A DNA stretch of 64,000 nt from Lactuca virosa (taxonomy: Eukaryota; Streptophyta; Magnoliopsida; Asterales; Asteraceae): positions 264,204,143-264,268,142 of the forward strand of contig CAKMRJ010005634.1 of NCBI GenBank assembly GCA_928212115.1. The letters are read 5' to 3'. Positions 47,101 to 57,959 of this stretch are shown here, piece after piece (within the stretch, counting starts at the first letter, position 1; each line of letters begins with the position of its first letter). The notes below the pieces were generated by a model, which saw only the letters and a list, made by a program, of their open reading frames with translations, did no database searches and had not been told where the DNA came from. The position numbers were made by a program, and so were the translations under genes.

Positions 47101-48477
47101 ATAAACCAAATGGAGAAGTGGAATGATACAAAGCACGGTTAGTGGCAAAAGGTTTTACCCAATGGAAGGACTGGACTATCATGATATGTTTTCTCCTATC
47201 GCAAAGCTTGTTACTATACGGATTCTTCTGGCAGTTGCAGCTAAAAAGGATTGGTTTGTTCAACAACTTGACGATAACAACGTTTTCTTACATGGAGATC
47301 TAGAAGAAGAAGTTTATATGAAGATACCATAGGGCTTTGCTAAGGAAAATGAAACTCGTGTATGTCATTTGCAAAAGTCTCTTTATGGAGTTAAAAAAGC
47401 ATCGCGAAATTGGTACCACTAAATTAAAAAGCTTCTTTTGGGTATAGGTTTTCGGTAGTCCAAAGCTGACCATTCGTTACTTTTATAGGATAAAGATGAT
47501 GTTTATATTGCCAAACTTATTAATATGGATGATGTTATAGTGGTTGGAAACAACCTTGAACGGATTCAACAGACTAAGAGGCGGCTTGATGAGGCATTCA
47601 ACATAAAGGATTTGGGACAACTAAAATACTTCCTTGGAACAAAAGTCGCTACAATTCAGAAAGGATTAATTTTGAGTAAAAAAAATATGTTTTGGATATT
47701 CTCAAGGATAGTGGGATGCTTGGGTGTAAACCTAGTCCATTTCCTATTGAGAAAATTTAAATCTGGATCGAGGAGAGAAAGAAGAACAAGTTGATGTTGG
47801 TCAATACCGTAGGCTCATTTGGAAGACTGTTATATCTCCAAGATACACGACCTGGCGTGACATATGCAGTTAATACACTGAGTCAGTTTGTTGCTAACCC
47901 AAGACGAAGTCATATGGAGGCGTTGAATCGAATGTTAAGGTATTTAAAAGGGGCAACGGGACAATGAATACTTTTACCAAGGGCTGTAGAATCAGTCTTA
48001 ACAGCCATCTGTGATTCTGATTGGCTTGGGTTTCCATTTACTAGGCGTTCAAGAACAGGATATTTGCTAATGCTTGGAGGTGCTCCTATTTCCTGGAAAA
48101 CAAAGAACAATCAATTGTGTCACAATCTTCCGCTAAGGCTGAATATCCTACTATGGCATCTATAGTTAGTGAAATTTTATGGATTCGATGGCTTCTCAAG
48201 AATTTGCAAGTTTACATTAATAATCCTACCACCCTATACTATGACAATCAAGCACCTCATCACATTGTAAACAATCCTGTTTCTCATGAACAAAACACAA
48301 CATGTTGAGATGGATTGTTTTCTCGTTCGTGAAAGAGTTGTTTCTAAGGAAGTTTCACCAATGCAGATTGATAGCAAGATGCATGTTGCGGATTTATTAA
48401 CTAAAGGCCTTGGCACAAATCAATTTCAATTCTTACTTGGCAAGATAGGCATTATCAACCTACATGCTCCATCTTGA
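44132..48477 (+). pseudogene. gag-pol: Element L gag-pol (Copia), decayed
   Basis: Starts at ATG 44132. A gag domain of the other common Copia type (SNVPKQLHVNDVLTDANY; NFLFTKNKFEFVDGTIEK; MWSDLHERFGE-like) covers 44200-44900. Protease WIIDSGCIEHIT is intact (DSG 45231-45239). Integrase: LGHASKEKL, CESCAKE, HCDIWGG (45769), VDDYGR (45835), CDNGGDF (about 45963) and VVERKHRYL (46066), with frameshifts. Reverse transcriptase: INSKWVYKIK, GLDYHDMFSPIAKL, and NMDDVIVVGN, where the Tyr of YxDD is Asn but both Asp remain (47528-47533). RNase H: SAKAEYPTMA, HADLLTKG-like end, stop at 48475-48477. At least ten stops or frameshifts; nonfunctional. No LTR or primer site of its own precedes it. Confidence 0.88.
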
Positions 48478-48487
48478 GGGGGAGTAT
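48474..48487 (+). promoter_or_regulatory. Element L polypurine tract
   Basis: TTGAGGGGGAGTAT overlaps the pol stop codon, the standard place in Copia elements. The 3' LTR should start at about 48485-48488 (TGGATAGTATTTATCC), but that sequence does not match the LTR of K. Confidence 0.75.
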
Positions 48488-50440
48488 TGGATAGTATTTA
48501 TCCAATTTTTCAAAAATACGTTTTTGAAGTATTTATTTTTAATTTTAAGAAATATTAGCTTTTAAAAAAATGGTAAACATAATATGATCCAAAACACGAT
48601 GATTCAAAATATTTATGATTCAAAAAAAACTTTTGATTCAACTTATTTATGATCCTTAATTTGTTATGATCTAAAAATATTTAGAATCAAATATTTTATA
48701 ATCCTTAATTATATCTTTTATGATTCAAAATTAAATGATTCAAAATATATAATGATCCATAATGTTTTTTGAACGAAAACTTTATTTAATTGATTATATT
48801 ATTGATCTAAAATCATATGATTCAAAAATGATTTGATTCAAAATACTATGATTCAAAATAATTTGATTCAAAATTTTATGATCCAAAAATAATATGATTC
48901 AAAAAAAAAGTTTGATCAGGAAATATTATGATCTTTAATATTCTTCTTATTTAAAATTTTAAAATTGTTAAACATTAAAAACTCAAATCGGTATTTAGTT
49001 TAAAAAATTAAAAAAAAAACCAAAAAAAAACAAAAATAAATAAACAAAAACACTAATATCTTCAATTATGTAGTAAGATATTAAAAAATATAAAAAAAAT
49101 AATTTTTTTTTTAAAACAAACGAAAAAATAAAATAAAAAAACAAAAAAAATTAAAAAAACGAAAAAATAATAATAATAAAACGTTAAAACCGAGCATATA
49201 TTTGTCAAGTTTATTTTTTTTCAATTGTTTTAGAAAACTAAAAGAAATAAAAATAAATAAAAATAAGCAAAAATAAACGAAAATAAATAATAAACCCCAC
49301 TTAAATGACGTTTCATGGACGTTCGTCGCACGTGATTAAGTCCTCGAGTTCGTATTATTTATCACGGACGTGGTAGAACGCACCACGGCCAAGTACTTGG
49401 ATTTGACGTTTGTGTGTCGTTGACGAAATGACTGGTAGATAATTGTCTTCACAATCCTCGTTATTTTATGAGTTAGAGAAAATAAAACTATCGGTACTGG
49501 TGTTCGAGTGTTCGAAAGGTGGTCCATTAACATTGAAAAGAGACATCCCCTATATATCTATTTATATCGAGTGTTTACGGGTGTTTTGTATATAATGGTT
49601 AATTTAGATTTCTCATATTTTATTCCGTTAAACATTACACCTTTGAATTATCGGTAAGAAAATAAAATAAAATAAAGGACAAAGAAGTACTGAAAGCTTG
49701 TAATAATATTGGTTATTAGAAGTCTCGGTTAGGGGAACCAACACATTGAAACCCTCTTACCATTTTTACACCTACCTTTTGACACTTTCTTTCAACTTAT
49801 TTTAATTTTTATATTTATGCATTTCAATTTCAGCCATGAGTTACTAACCATGGGTGACTTACATGACTTTGATATAGACTTATATATATCATAGAATTGG
49901 ATTCCAAAAGAAAAAACTGCAAAAAATTTATATATTGACCTTATAATCGATTTAGTTTTTATATCATTTCTTATTCAATTAAGTCCTAAAAATCGGTAAT
50001 TATATTCAATTTGACATTTTTACCCGATAAACAGGTCATCCAACTTTAAAAAATTATAGTTTTGAAACATATTTCATATTTTAATTACAAATTTGGTCAA
50101 AAATTTAGACTTTTGGACCACATTTTAATTTTTTATTTTTTTTTATTTGTTTTTTATAAATTTGGTTCAAAATTTACCATTTTAGCCCAGAATTCATAAC
50201 TTTGTTATTAGTTTATCCTAACTTTAGTTTTTTCTACAATTTTTTTTCTCAAAAAAAAAAATTTCGAATATTTTTTTTCTTTATAAAAATCATTATTATA
50301 CAAAAAAAAAACATATTTTCAAATAAAAGATTTCTATTTTATATACAAAAACTTTTTAATTTTTTTTTTGTATACGAAATATCTATTTATAAAAATAGGT
50401 ATTTATTAAGTTAATAAATATATACAAATCAATTTTTATA
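48488..50440. other. AT-rich unassigned region
   Basis: Contains the ATGATTCAAAA array (48590-48930), A/T homopolymer-rich DNA (48950-49290), a less biased block (49300-49600) with a TATATCTATTTATATCG promoter-like word near 49553, and further AT-rich DNA. No ORF with a recognisable motif. Confidence 0.55.
48590..48930. repeat. ATGATTCAAAA degenerate tandem array
   Basis: More than fifteen copies of (A/T)TGATTCAAAA or TATGATCC(A/T)(A/T)AA over 340 bp, with irregular spacing of about 12-25 bp. Confidence 0.8.
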
Positions 50441-50455
50441 ATATATTATATATAT

Positions 50456-50502
<47 letters not shown>

Positions 50503-50532
50503 ATATATATAAAACCCTATTTCATAGTAAAC

Positions 50533-50596
<64 letters not shown>

Positions 50597-50611
50597 GTAT
50601 ATATATATATT
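50440..50611. repeat. (AT)n microsatellite
   Basis: Two long AT runs (50440-50511 and 50542-50611) separated by a short unique segment. Confidence 0.95.
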
Positions 50612-50897
50612 ATAAAATGTGTTTGTATACATTTTTTTAATAAAACGTGTTGAATATATATTTTTGTAAAATATGTGTCTGTATACATTTTATATATACA
50701 AACACTTATTTGGGTGCATATAAATATGTTTGTATACATTTCTTTTGTGTGTGTGTATATATATATATACCAATTTTATAATAAACGCATTTGTATTCAA
50801 ACACGTTGATATATGAAATGTATAAAAACACGTATTATATAAAATATATTCAAACACGTTTTTATAAAAAAAAAAAATATAGACATACACCTATTCT

Positions 50898-50901
<4 letters not shown>
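50612..50901. repeat. GTGTTTGTATACATTT direct and inverted repeats
   Basis: Variants of GTGT(T/C)TGTATACATTT occur about four times in direct orientation (50621-50740), and reversed forms (AAATGTATAAAAACACG) at 50815-50835, giving an overall inverted organisation between two AT tracts. Confidence 0.65.
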
Positions 50902-50977
<76 letters not shown>

Positions 50978-50980
50978 ATA
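50902..50980. repeat. (AT)n microsatellite
   Basis: About 79 bp of uninterrupted alternating AT with one TTA break. Confidence 0.95.
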
Positions 50981-51309
50981 ACGTCCCAAAAATAAGACCC
51001 AAAAATTTTATTTTTAACTTAATAAAAACTATAACATCCAAAAAATTCAATAAATTGTAACTTTTCGAAAACAACCCATTTCTTCCATAAAGTGTTTACA
51101 AAACCAATGTTGTTATTCAAAATCAGAGTATCCCAGGATCCAATGTCATAAAAACAGGCGGATGTGTACGATCACGCCTTTGCTTTCTCATGATCCTCTG
51201 AAGTACCTGAAACAATAAATTGAAACCATATGCACGAAGCCTAGTGAGTTTCCCCAAAAGTGCCATCACACGACAAAACAACAATAACATGCATATGTGA
51301 GCCTTCATT

Positions 51310-52104
51310 TGTTGGATTAGGTGTCTAAGCCCATAACTATAATTGGTATGTACTTGATTTGATAGTAGCATGGTCTTTTGGGTTGCCTTCACCATAGCAA
51401 CTTGATAGGATGACTTTTGGTGAAAGAGTTTAATTAATGGTTTATTAATATATTATAAGAATACTATATTTATTAGAAATCATATTATTTAATTAGTATT
51501 AATTAGAAATTAATTTGGAATAAATTTTTGGATTAAAGGAACTGATGAAAAGTACGCGGACTGGTTTTGCAAATCATTGATAGTTGAAAACTAGGCTTAT
51601 GGACTCCCTTGGAATGGGGTGGACGAATTTCTATAGGAAGGCCCTATAGAAGCCGTCCAAGGCCTTCTATAAGGAGTGACCATGGATTGCTTGGGCCTAA
51701 GGAGGAAATTAGGGTTTCCACCTGAAAACCCTAGCAGTCACAGCTATTTAAGGACCCCTAGACCTCCTGAAATCGGCCACTGCTTCCCAAGGAGAAACTC
51801 TAGCCGATTTTATGCCTCTCTTTCACTCATCCTTTGCAATTGGTGTTTGTGACTCCATTAGAGGTGCAAAACTTGAGGCATTAAAGCTTTCAAGAGTCAA
51901 GATCATCCAATGAATACTTGTTCTTACTACATAACAAGCAAGGTAACATTATAACCCTAGTTTTCATATAGATCTCGAATTATATGCTAGTATTAGGGTT
52001 GTTGCTTTGGAATTTCTATTTGTATGTATAACTTGAGAAAAACTTAGATCCAAAGCAATTAGGGTTGCATGATCACATATAAATGTTGTAATGCTCAAAA
52101 CCCA
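51310..52104 (+). repeat. Element P: solo Copia LTR (same family as A, G, H)
   Basis: Starts TGTTGGATTAGGTGTCTAAG and ends ATGCTCAAAACCCA, lacking the last ACA. A CTATTTAAGG TATA-like box is at about 51744. No internal region. The left flank is TCATT but the right flank does not repeat it, so the right end is eroded. Confidence 0.8.
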
Positions 52105-52111
52105 GAATCAG

Positions 52112-52300
52112 CATGACTGGACCGCCTCACAGGCCTACAGACTATTTGGACTGCTCTCAGAGCCTTCAACATGACTGGACCGCCGCATCGGGCCTACAAC
52201 CTATCTGGACCGCTCTACAGGCCTTCGGACTGACTGAATCGCCTCGCAAGCCCTTCATTCTTTCCAGACCACCCTGGGTGTCTTGGCCTTCAGCACAAAG
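52112..52300. repeat. CATGACTGGACCGC minisatellite
   Basis: Two to three imperfect units of about 50-60 bp containing ATGACTGGACCGCC, GGCCTACA and CT(A/T)TTTGGACCGCTC; GC-rich compared with flanks. Confidence 0.7.
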
Positions 52301-52382
52301 CAGGATTGCCTCAACCCAATAGACCATAACACATCAAAATATATCATAACAATCAATCAATAACAACAAATACATGTAGTCA

Positions 52383-52677
52383 TACAGATCTAACAGATTA
52401 CTACAACACAACAACATCCTATCTACCAGGATACAGATCTAAAAGATCACTACAGCATAGCAACATCCTATATACCAGGATACAGATCTAGCAGATCACT
52501 ACAGGATAGCAACATCCTATATACCAGGATACAGATCTAACATATCACTACAGAATAGCAACATCCTATATACCAGGATACAGATCTAACAGATAACTAC
52601 GACATAGCAACATCATATATACCAGGATACAGATCTAACATATCACTACAGCATAGCAACATATGATAAACCAGGAT
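52383..52677. repeat. 49-bp minisatellite, about six units
   Basis: Unit contains ACCAGGATACAGATCTAACA and GCAACATCCTATAT; starts recur every 49-50 bp. Each unit includes a small inverted repeat ATCCT...AGGAT. Confidence 0.85.
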
Positions 52678-53854
52678 ATCAATCCAATGGGTCGGCCTTG
52701 GTGCCTTCGACTCGTAAGTACAGTGAGGAAAACTCACCTCCCAGTTTGACAAATAACTGAAAAATACACTGGTCTGAATACCGCCTCTATAGGTCACCTA
52801 TTCAACAGATAGAGACCAAGGCTTCACTATAGCTCAAAATACCGAAAATACCCTTAAGTCAAACTTGGTCCAAGTTAAAGTCAACGGTCAAGGTCCAAAA
52901 GTCAATATTTCTTCCTAGCGGAATACACCTTGCGTACCAAGAAGTAACGCCTTGCGTACCAAGAGAGTATGCCCAACGTACTCTGATGTTGACCCAAAGT
53001 AGGGCGATGACTGCGTACGCGCAACGTACCACCAGGTACGCCCATCGTAAGCAGCCCAGTCCCAAAACTCCATTAAGAGCTTATTTCATTAAGCCCTTAC
53101 GTCCAAAACTCAGATCCAAGCCCATAATGATGTCCTAAGTCATAAAGTTTCCAACTTTATAACTTTGCATGGCTATAAAGTGCTTAATGTCCAAAACGCT
53201 AAGTTCTTAACCCAATAAGACATTACAACTCTTGCATGGAATGGATAGAAAGGCCAAGATCACATTTTTATGTTTCATAATAGCTCAATAATGGATAAAG
53301 TTTCCAACTTTACCCATTAGAATGGTCCCAACAAACAAGATCTAGTATTTAATTCTCAAAGGGACCTAAAAGTGCATCTTTTTCAACTTAATCTATTAAG
53401 TCCAAGTCTCCAACCTTCATATATGAATCAAAGTGACGTTTAGATGGATAAAGTTTCTAACTTTATCCATAACAAGGTCATAAACTTTCAAGATCTAAAC
53501 TTTATGCAATTAAAGTGACCAAAAAGCTCATAACACTCAAAACTAGCTAGATCTAACAACTTCATCATCAAGATTCAAACTTTATACCTCTAGAAGAAAG
53601 ATCAAGGTGAACAAAGCCTGGATCTACAAGCTCCAATGCAACTGACACTTCTTCAAAGAGTTCCTTCTTCTCCAAGGTGACCAAGAACACTCCAAAGCAC
53701 TTAAAAATACCTTCTTTTTTCTCACAAGTCTCAATCTAGGGTTAGGGTTTCAAGAGAGGGTGTTGGAGAGGTGGAGGCTGAGAATGAAATGGGTTTGGGG
53801 AAGTTAAGGAGATTAAATAGGGCTCAAACCATGAAAATAGGGTTTGGGCACTAA

Positions 53855-53945
53855 TCGTGTATGCCCAACATACTCAATTTACGCCCAACGTACTAGGGAT
53901 GCCCTAGTACGCCCAACGTACACGTTGAGTACGCCCAGCGTATGC
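53855..53945. promoter_or_regulatory. TACGCCCAACGTA cluster upstream of N's TATA box
   Basis: Units TATGCCCAACATA, TACGCCCAACGTA (two copies, 53880 and 53908) and TACGCCCAGCGTA. Arms TACG and CGTA are inverted around a 5-nt spacer. They lie 40-130 bp upstream of the minus-strand TATA-like box. Confidence 0.6.
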
Positions 53946-54290
53946 GGCTTAACCAAAAACTACCCTAACTTCTAACGGTCATAACTTCTTCGTTCCAACT
54001 CCATTTTTGACATTTTTTTATATCCACGGAAAGGTGTTGAAGAGCTCTGCATTATTATCTAAATATCTTTATCTAAAAACTTCTCGAACAAAAATCCATA
54101 TTTCATGCAAGGACCCGGCCAAAGACTTTTCCCTTTCTACCCTTCGACCCAAAACACAATTAAGGGTAAAATCTCTTAACTATCATTAACTCCTTCCACA
54201 AGGACTAAACTTTGCCTCCTTAAGGCCCAAAACCTTACACAATTGACTTCCGGTCCATGGCTCATAACTAGCAGGAAACAGGATGTTACA

Positions 54291-54887
54291 AAAACAGTAT
54301 CCCATAACATCATCATAAATCCCAAGTGGAACATATGTGTCTATACATCAGAGAATATCAGAGTTATCATGAAAATGCGGAACAATATCGTGTGTGCACT
54401 GCAATCACCCCGAGCTCTTCCCCTTTGCACCAGAAGTGCCTGAAACATAAACTGAAACCGTAAGCATTAAGCTTAGTGAGTTTCCCCCAAATACCACATA
54501 CCACACATATCAAACATATAATGGGCCCCGCCCGATAAGTGCAACGGGCCCCGCCCACTGAGTATAACGGGCCTCGCCCTAACTCGCTTAACGAGCCCCG
54601 CCCACTAGGTATAACGGGCCTCGTCCTAACTCGCACAACAGGCCCCGCCCAATATACAAACATACAAGTATAACAAGTAATAGCATACAGATTACCCATT
54701 GGGCCCCGCCCACTAAGCATAAAAAAACATACACATGCAAGAGTCACGCAAACATATAGTATCCTAACATCATAAACCATGAGTCGGCATTGGTGCCTTC
54801 GACCCGCTAAACATGGTGAGGAAGACTCACCTCAAACTGCTGAATCTCACAGATAAATCTCTAGCTGCTGGACTGAAAATGTAACAA
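54291..54887 (-). repeat. Element F 3' LTR, left piece
   Basis: Similar to the corresponding part of N (51120-51300 and 52690-52800), including GAAACCGTAAGCATTAAGCTTAG-type sequence near 54450. Contains a GGGCCCCGCCC minisatellite (54520-54715). It is cut at 54887 by fragment E and on the left by N. Confidence 0.6.
54520..54715. repeat. ACGGGCCCCGCCCACT minisatellite
   Basis: Seven or more units of 20-25 bp (ACGGGCC(C/T)CGCCC plus an AT-rich spacer), very GC-rich and CpG-rich within AT-rich DNA. Confidence 0.85.
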
Positions 54888-55886
54888 CCAGTTATTTCGG
54901 GTCAATAAAAGTCAATAAAGCTTACACTTGTTCAAACAAAAGTATATCACTTAGCTTAAATTATAAAAATTTAATGTACATATGTAGTTTTCGGTTTTGG
55001 GAATCTAATCCCAATACCAAAACCGAAAACAACCTCTTTAATAAAGCCATGACAGAAAACCCTAATTGTGAATCAATTTGACTGAAATCTCTTTTCTGTT
55101 TGACTAGAAACTGCAAACCCTTTTCCTTGTTGACTTTAAGGCCGAAATATCTATCAAGCCCATCATGTAGGACCGAAAACATGAGCTTTGAAGCCCATTA
55201 AGGCCGAAAACCCCTCCCATATATATGTATTCATCCGAAAACACAATTCATTTCTCAACTTTTAGGCCGCAAAACGTTTAATTTGCTCTCAAATATCATC
55301 CGAAAACATTCATATCTTTATAGGATATTGCCAAGATCTTCATGCAATCTTCACATCTTCAACCGAAATCATCATCCCACCTTCAAATCTTCATAAGTTC
55401 CTTCATATCTTCAAGTTTTTCCTCAAGAACACCAATCACATCTTCAAATATTCATATTTCACCCAAGAACACCAAGAACACCTTCAAATAATTCCTAAGG
55501 CTTTTTGTAAGCATCTCTTATATAATTTAGTGTTGTATAACACTTTAAATTATTATTTAAATTATTACGCTAATTTAAAATACGATATCGTGTATAATTA
55601 TTATTAAGATACGACTATTCACACGGGTTCTAACCCGAGGATCACCGCTACAACTTCGTATCCAAACGAGAACATGCATTCGAGGTGAGTTCATACCCCT
55701 ACGTTTTCACTATTTTTCCTTGTTTTTAGGGGGGGGGGATACAAGTACAACACAAGAAATTTTTGTGTTAACATCCAAACGATTTCAAACTATTCCAAAC
55801 GATCTCAAACGATTTCAAACTATTTTAAACTGTTTCATGCTATTCTAAATTATTTCAACTGTTTCAACTATTGTTTGTACCAAAAC

Positions 55887-55969
<83 letters not shown>
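55887..55969. repeat. (AT)n microsatellite
   Basis: Alternating AT tract inside E. Confidence 0.95.
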
Positions 55970-55972
<3 letters not shown>

Positions 55973-56182
55973 TTCAACAGACTTAGGACTGGTGTTTTCG
56001 CCTTAACTCATGTTCCTTGTTTGGTTGTGGGTTTAGGGTAAATTCACTTGTCCGACTGTCTTTTTAATTTCAATTATATATGTCCTATATATATACGAGT
56101 ATAAAACTTTAAACCTTTGTAACATGCTGAGCAAAGGAGTATTTTCATAAATATTTTCATTACCAATAGAACATAATTGTAT

Positions 56183-56418
56183 ACTACAATAGGTATAGTT
56201 TATGGAATACAAATACTACTCTACTAGTTCAAGAAACAATACAAGAACATACTTATAAGCTATAATAGGTATAGTTTATGGAATACTTACATCATCGTTA
56301 CTAAATTCAGAGATACAATACAAAAAACATATAAACTATAATAGGTATAGTTTATGGAACATATGTACTACTTTTACTAAGTTCAACAAACATATAAACT
56401 ATAATAGGTATAGTTTAT
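56183..56418 (+). repeat. Four tandem hairpins with ATAGG loop in E
   Basis: ATAAACTATA-ATAGG-TATAGTTTAT at 56331-56355 and 56394-56418, a near copy at 56255-56279, and a degraded one at about 56183-56212. D's LTR carries a single version at 23430-23458 with stem ATAAATTATA/TATAATTTAT and the same loop. Confidence 0.75.
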
Positions 56419-57183
56419 GGAACATACATACAGTTATTCATTACAAAGTGATTTTCATTTATTCTACACGTAACCGTCATTATAGCTTTGTGAGACACAC
56501 TTCAAGTACTTACCTAAGTACCAACCAAGCCCTAAAATTATAACCAGAGTCTCCTAGAGGGAGAGCATGGATTTATGTATAGATCTATATGGGACTGACA
56601 ATCCCGCACCTTAACTGTTAGCTACAGTTAGGCCGGCAGGCCTGGGATGACAAATGTCATAACTATTTCGACGCCTAAACAACGTCAATTCATGCCATCT
56701 TAGGTCATCAAGCATGGTTATAATAACTCACAATTTGGTATTGAACAATACGATTAGTGTAAGAATACATAAACAACTTCAAGTAGTTTTAATTAATTAT
56801 TAGAACTACAATACAGTATTTTACATTACAGCTGGTAGAATCCAGGCACATACATTTACAGAGTTTTTCATACAAGTACACTATAGTATACTATTTTCCA
56901 GATAAACTTACATTTCAGAGAAACGTTCACTTACACTTGGTTTTATTTAAATAATAAGACTACGATATACTACTACTGAGTACAACAACTTTTACACTTT
57001 TTGGTCTTATGACATTAAGACTACAATTCATTTACAATGGAAAAAATAGGATTTTCTGGAAGAATATACTTACATTTTCAAAGAACAAAAGACTGATTTC
57101 AAATACAAACATGCTTATGAACTAATTAAATGTTTATACACTTTCAAAAGCACTTGAATTCTCAGGGAACCAGTAGACAGGTA

Positions 57184-57935
57184 CTTAATCCATTGAGAAT
57201 TCAAGCCAAACTCTTAGATCTGATTCCTTAGGGTGACTTTTCATGTAAAGTTGGAAACTTTACATACATGTATGTCTTAATGGGGCTCAAGAGCTCAAAA
57301 AGGACTTAACCAAGGTCTTAACACATGCATGGTACAAGATTCATCATAAAGCTTTCATTTTGATGAATAAGGGGACCAAAAGAAGCCTAGATCTAACACC
57401 ATAACTTCTGGAAGTGAGTCAAGAATCTCATCAACCACTCCAAGGACTCAAAAAACATAAAATAACAACATAACTAGATCTTGCATCATGGATCATCAAT
57501 ATGCAATATTTGTACCTCAAAAAGTTTGAAAATGATGAGCTAACCTCGGATCTTCAAGCTCAAGACACTTCTCTAAATGGTCCTCTTGTTCTTTTCCTTC
57601 ACAAAGCACCAACAAGCACTCTTTAAGGCTCAAACACACCAAAAAAACACACTAGGGTTTCGATGTCTGGACAAAGGAGGGTGGAGGCTGGCTAAACATG
57701 ACCAATTGAGGCTATCATAAGATTTAGATAGGGTACAAACCCTAAAAACTATTAATGCTCACATACGCCATGCGTACTCAACGTACGTGGATGAGCTCCG
57801 CGATCAAGAATCAGGCTAGTACGCTAAGTGTACCACCTAGTATGCCCCGCGTACTAGCTTAAGGACCAAATTGCAAACTTTTTGGATAAAAGAGTTTAAT
57901 TTCGAAACTTACCAAATTCAATTGTTACAATTCTC
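57184..57935 (-). repeat. Element F 3' LTR, right piece
   Basis: Read on the minus strand it starts TGTAACAATTGAATTTGG directly after a polypurine tract AAGTGGGGGAGAAT (57936-57949). A TATCTAAATC box lies at 57721-57730, and TACGCCATGCGTA-type repeats lie upstream at 57766-57855. Similar in layout and sequence to N. Confidence 0.75.
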
Positions 57936-57959
57936 CCCCACTTGAATCAAACTTTATCC

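Larger units (their letters stand above)
50979..54290 (-). mobile_element. Element N: Gypsy LTR material, interrupted by P
   Basis: Right end GGATGTTACA at 54290 (minus strand TGTAACATCC); left end about 50979 (TAACGTCCC). Inside are a TATTTAAT box (minus strand, 53813-53820), TACGCCCAACGTA repeats directly upstream of it (53855-53945) and a second cluster at 52925-53050, plus two minisatellites. It is homologous to the LTR of F. No internal region, so probably a solo LTR. Confidence 0.65.
54888..57183 (+). repeat. Element E: Gypsy LTR fragment, opposite orientation, 3' end lost
   Basis: Begins TGTAACAACCAG at 54888 and matches the LTR of D in reverse, up to GGAACCAGTAGACAGGTAC at about 57183. 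There the similarity stops, before the expected CCGGGGTGTGACA-type end. It contains an (AT)n run at 55887-55969 and four tandem hairpins (56183-56418). It splits the 3' LTR of F. Confidence 0.7.

Noticed and set aside
41223..48477. K and L as a single intact Copia element
   Set aside because: Two different gag domains, two protease starts (42549 and 45231) and no matching LTR pair.
49300..49600. Promoter of a host gene
   Set aside because: A TATA-like word and balanced composition exist, but no ORF follows on either strand.
50491..51074. Overlapping ORFs rich in Tyr/Ile around 50.5-51.1 kb
   Set aside because: They are translations of (AT)n tracts.
52383..52677. CRISPR-like array
   Set aside because: The 49-bp units are contiguous without unique spacers; a minisatellite in plant DNA.
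54888..57183. Complete solo LTR for E
   Set aside because: The 3' end expected from D is missing and no target duplication is seen.
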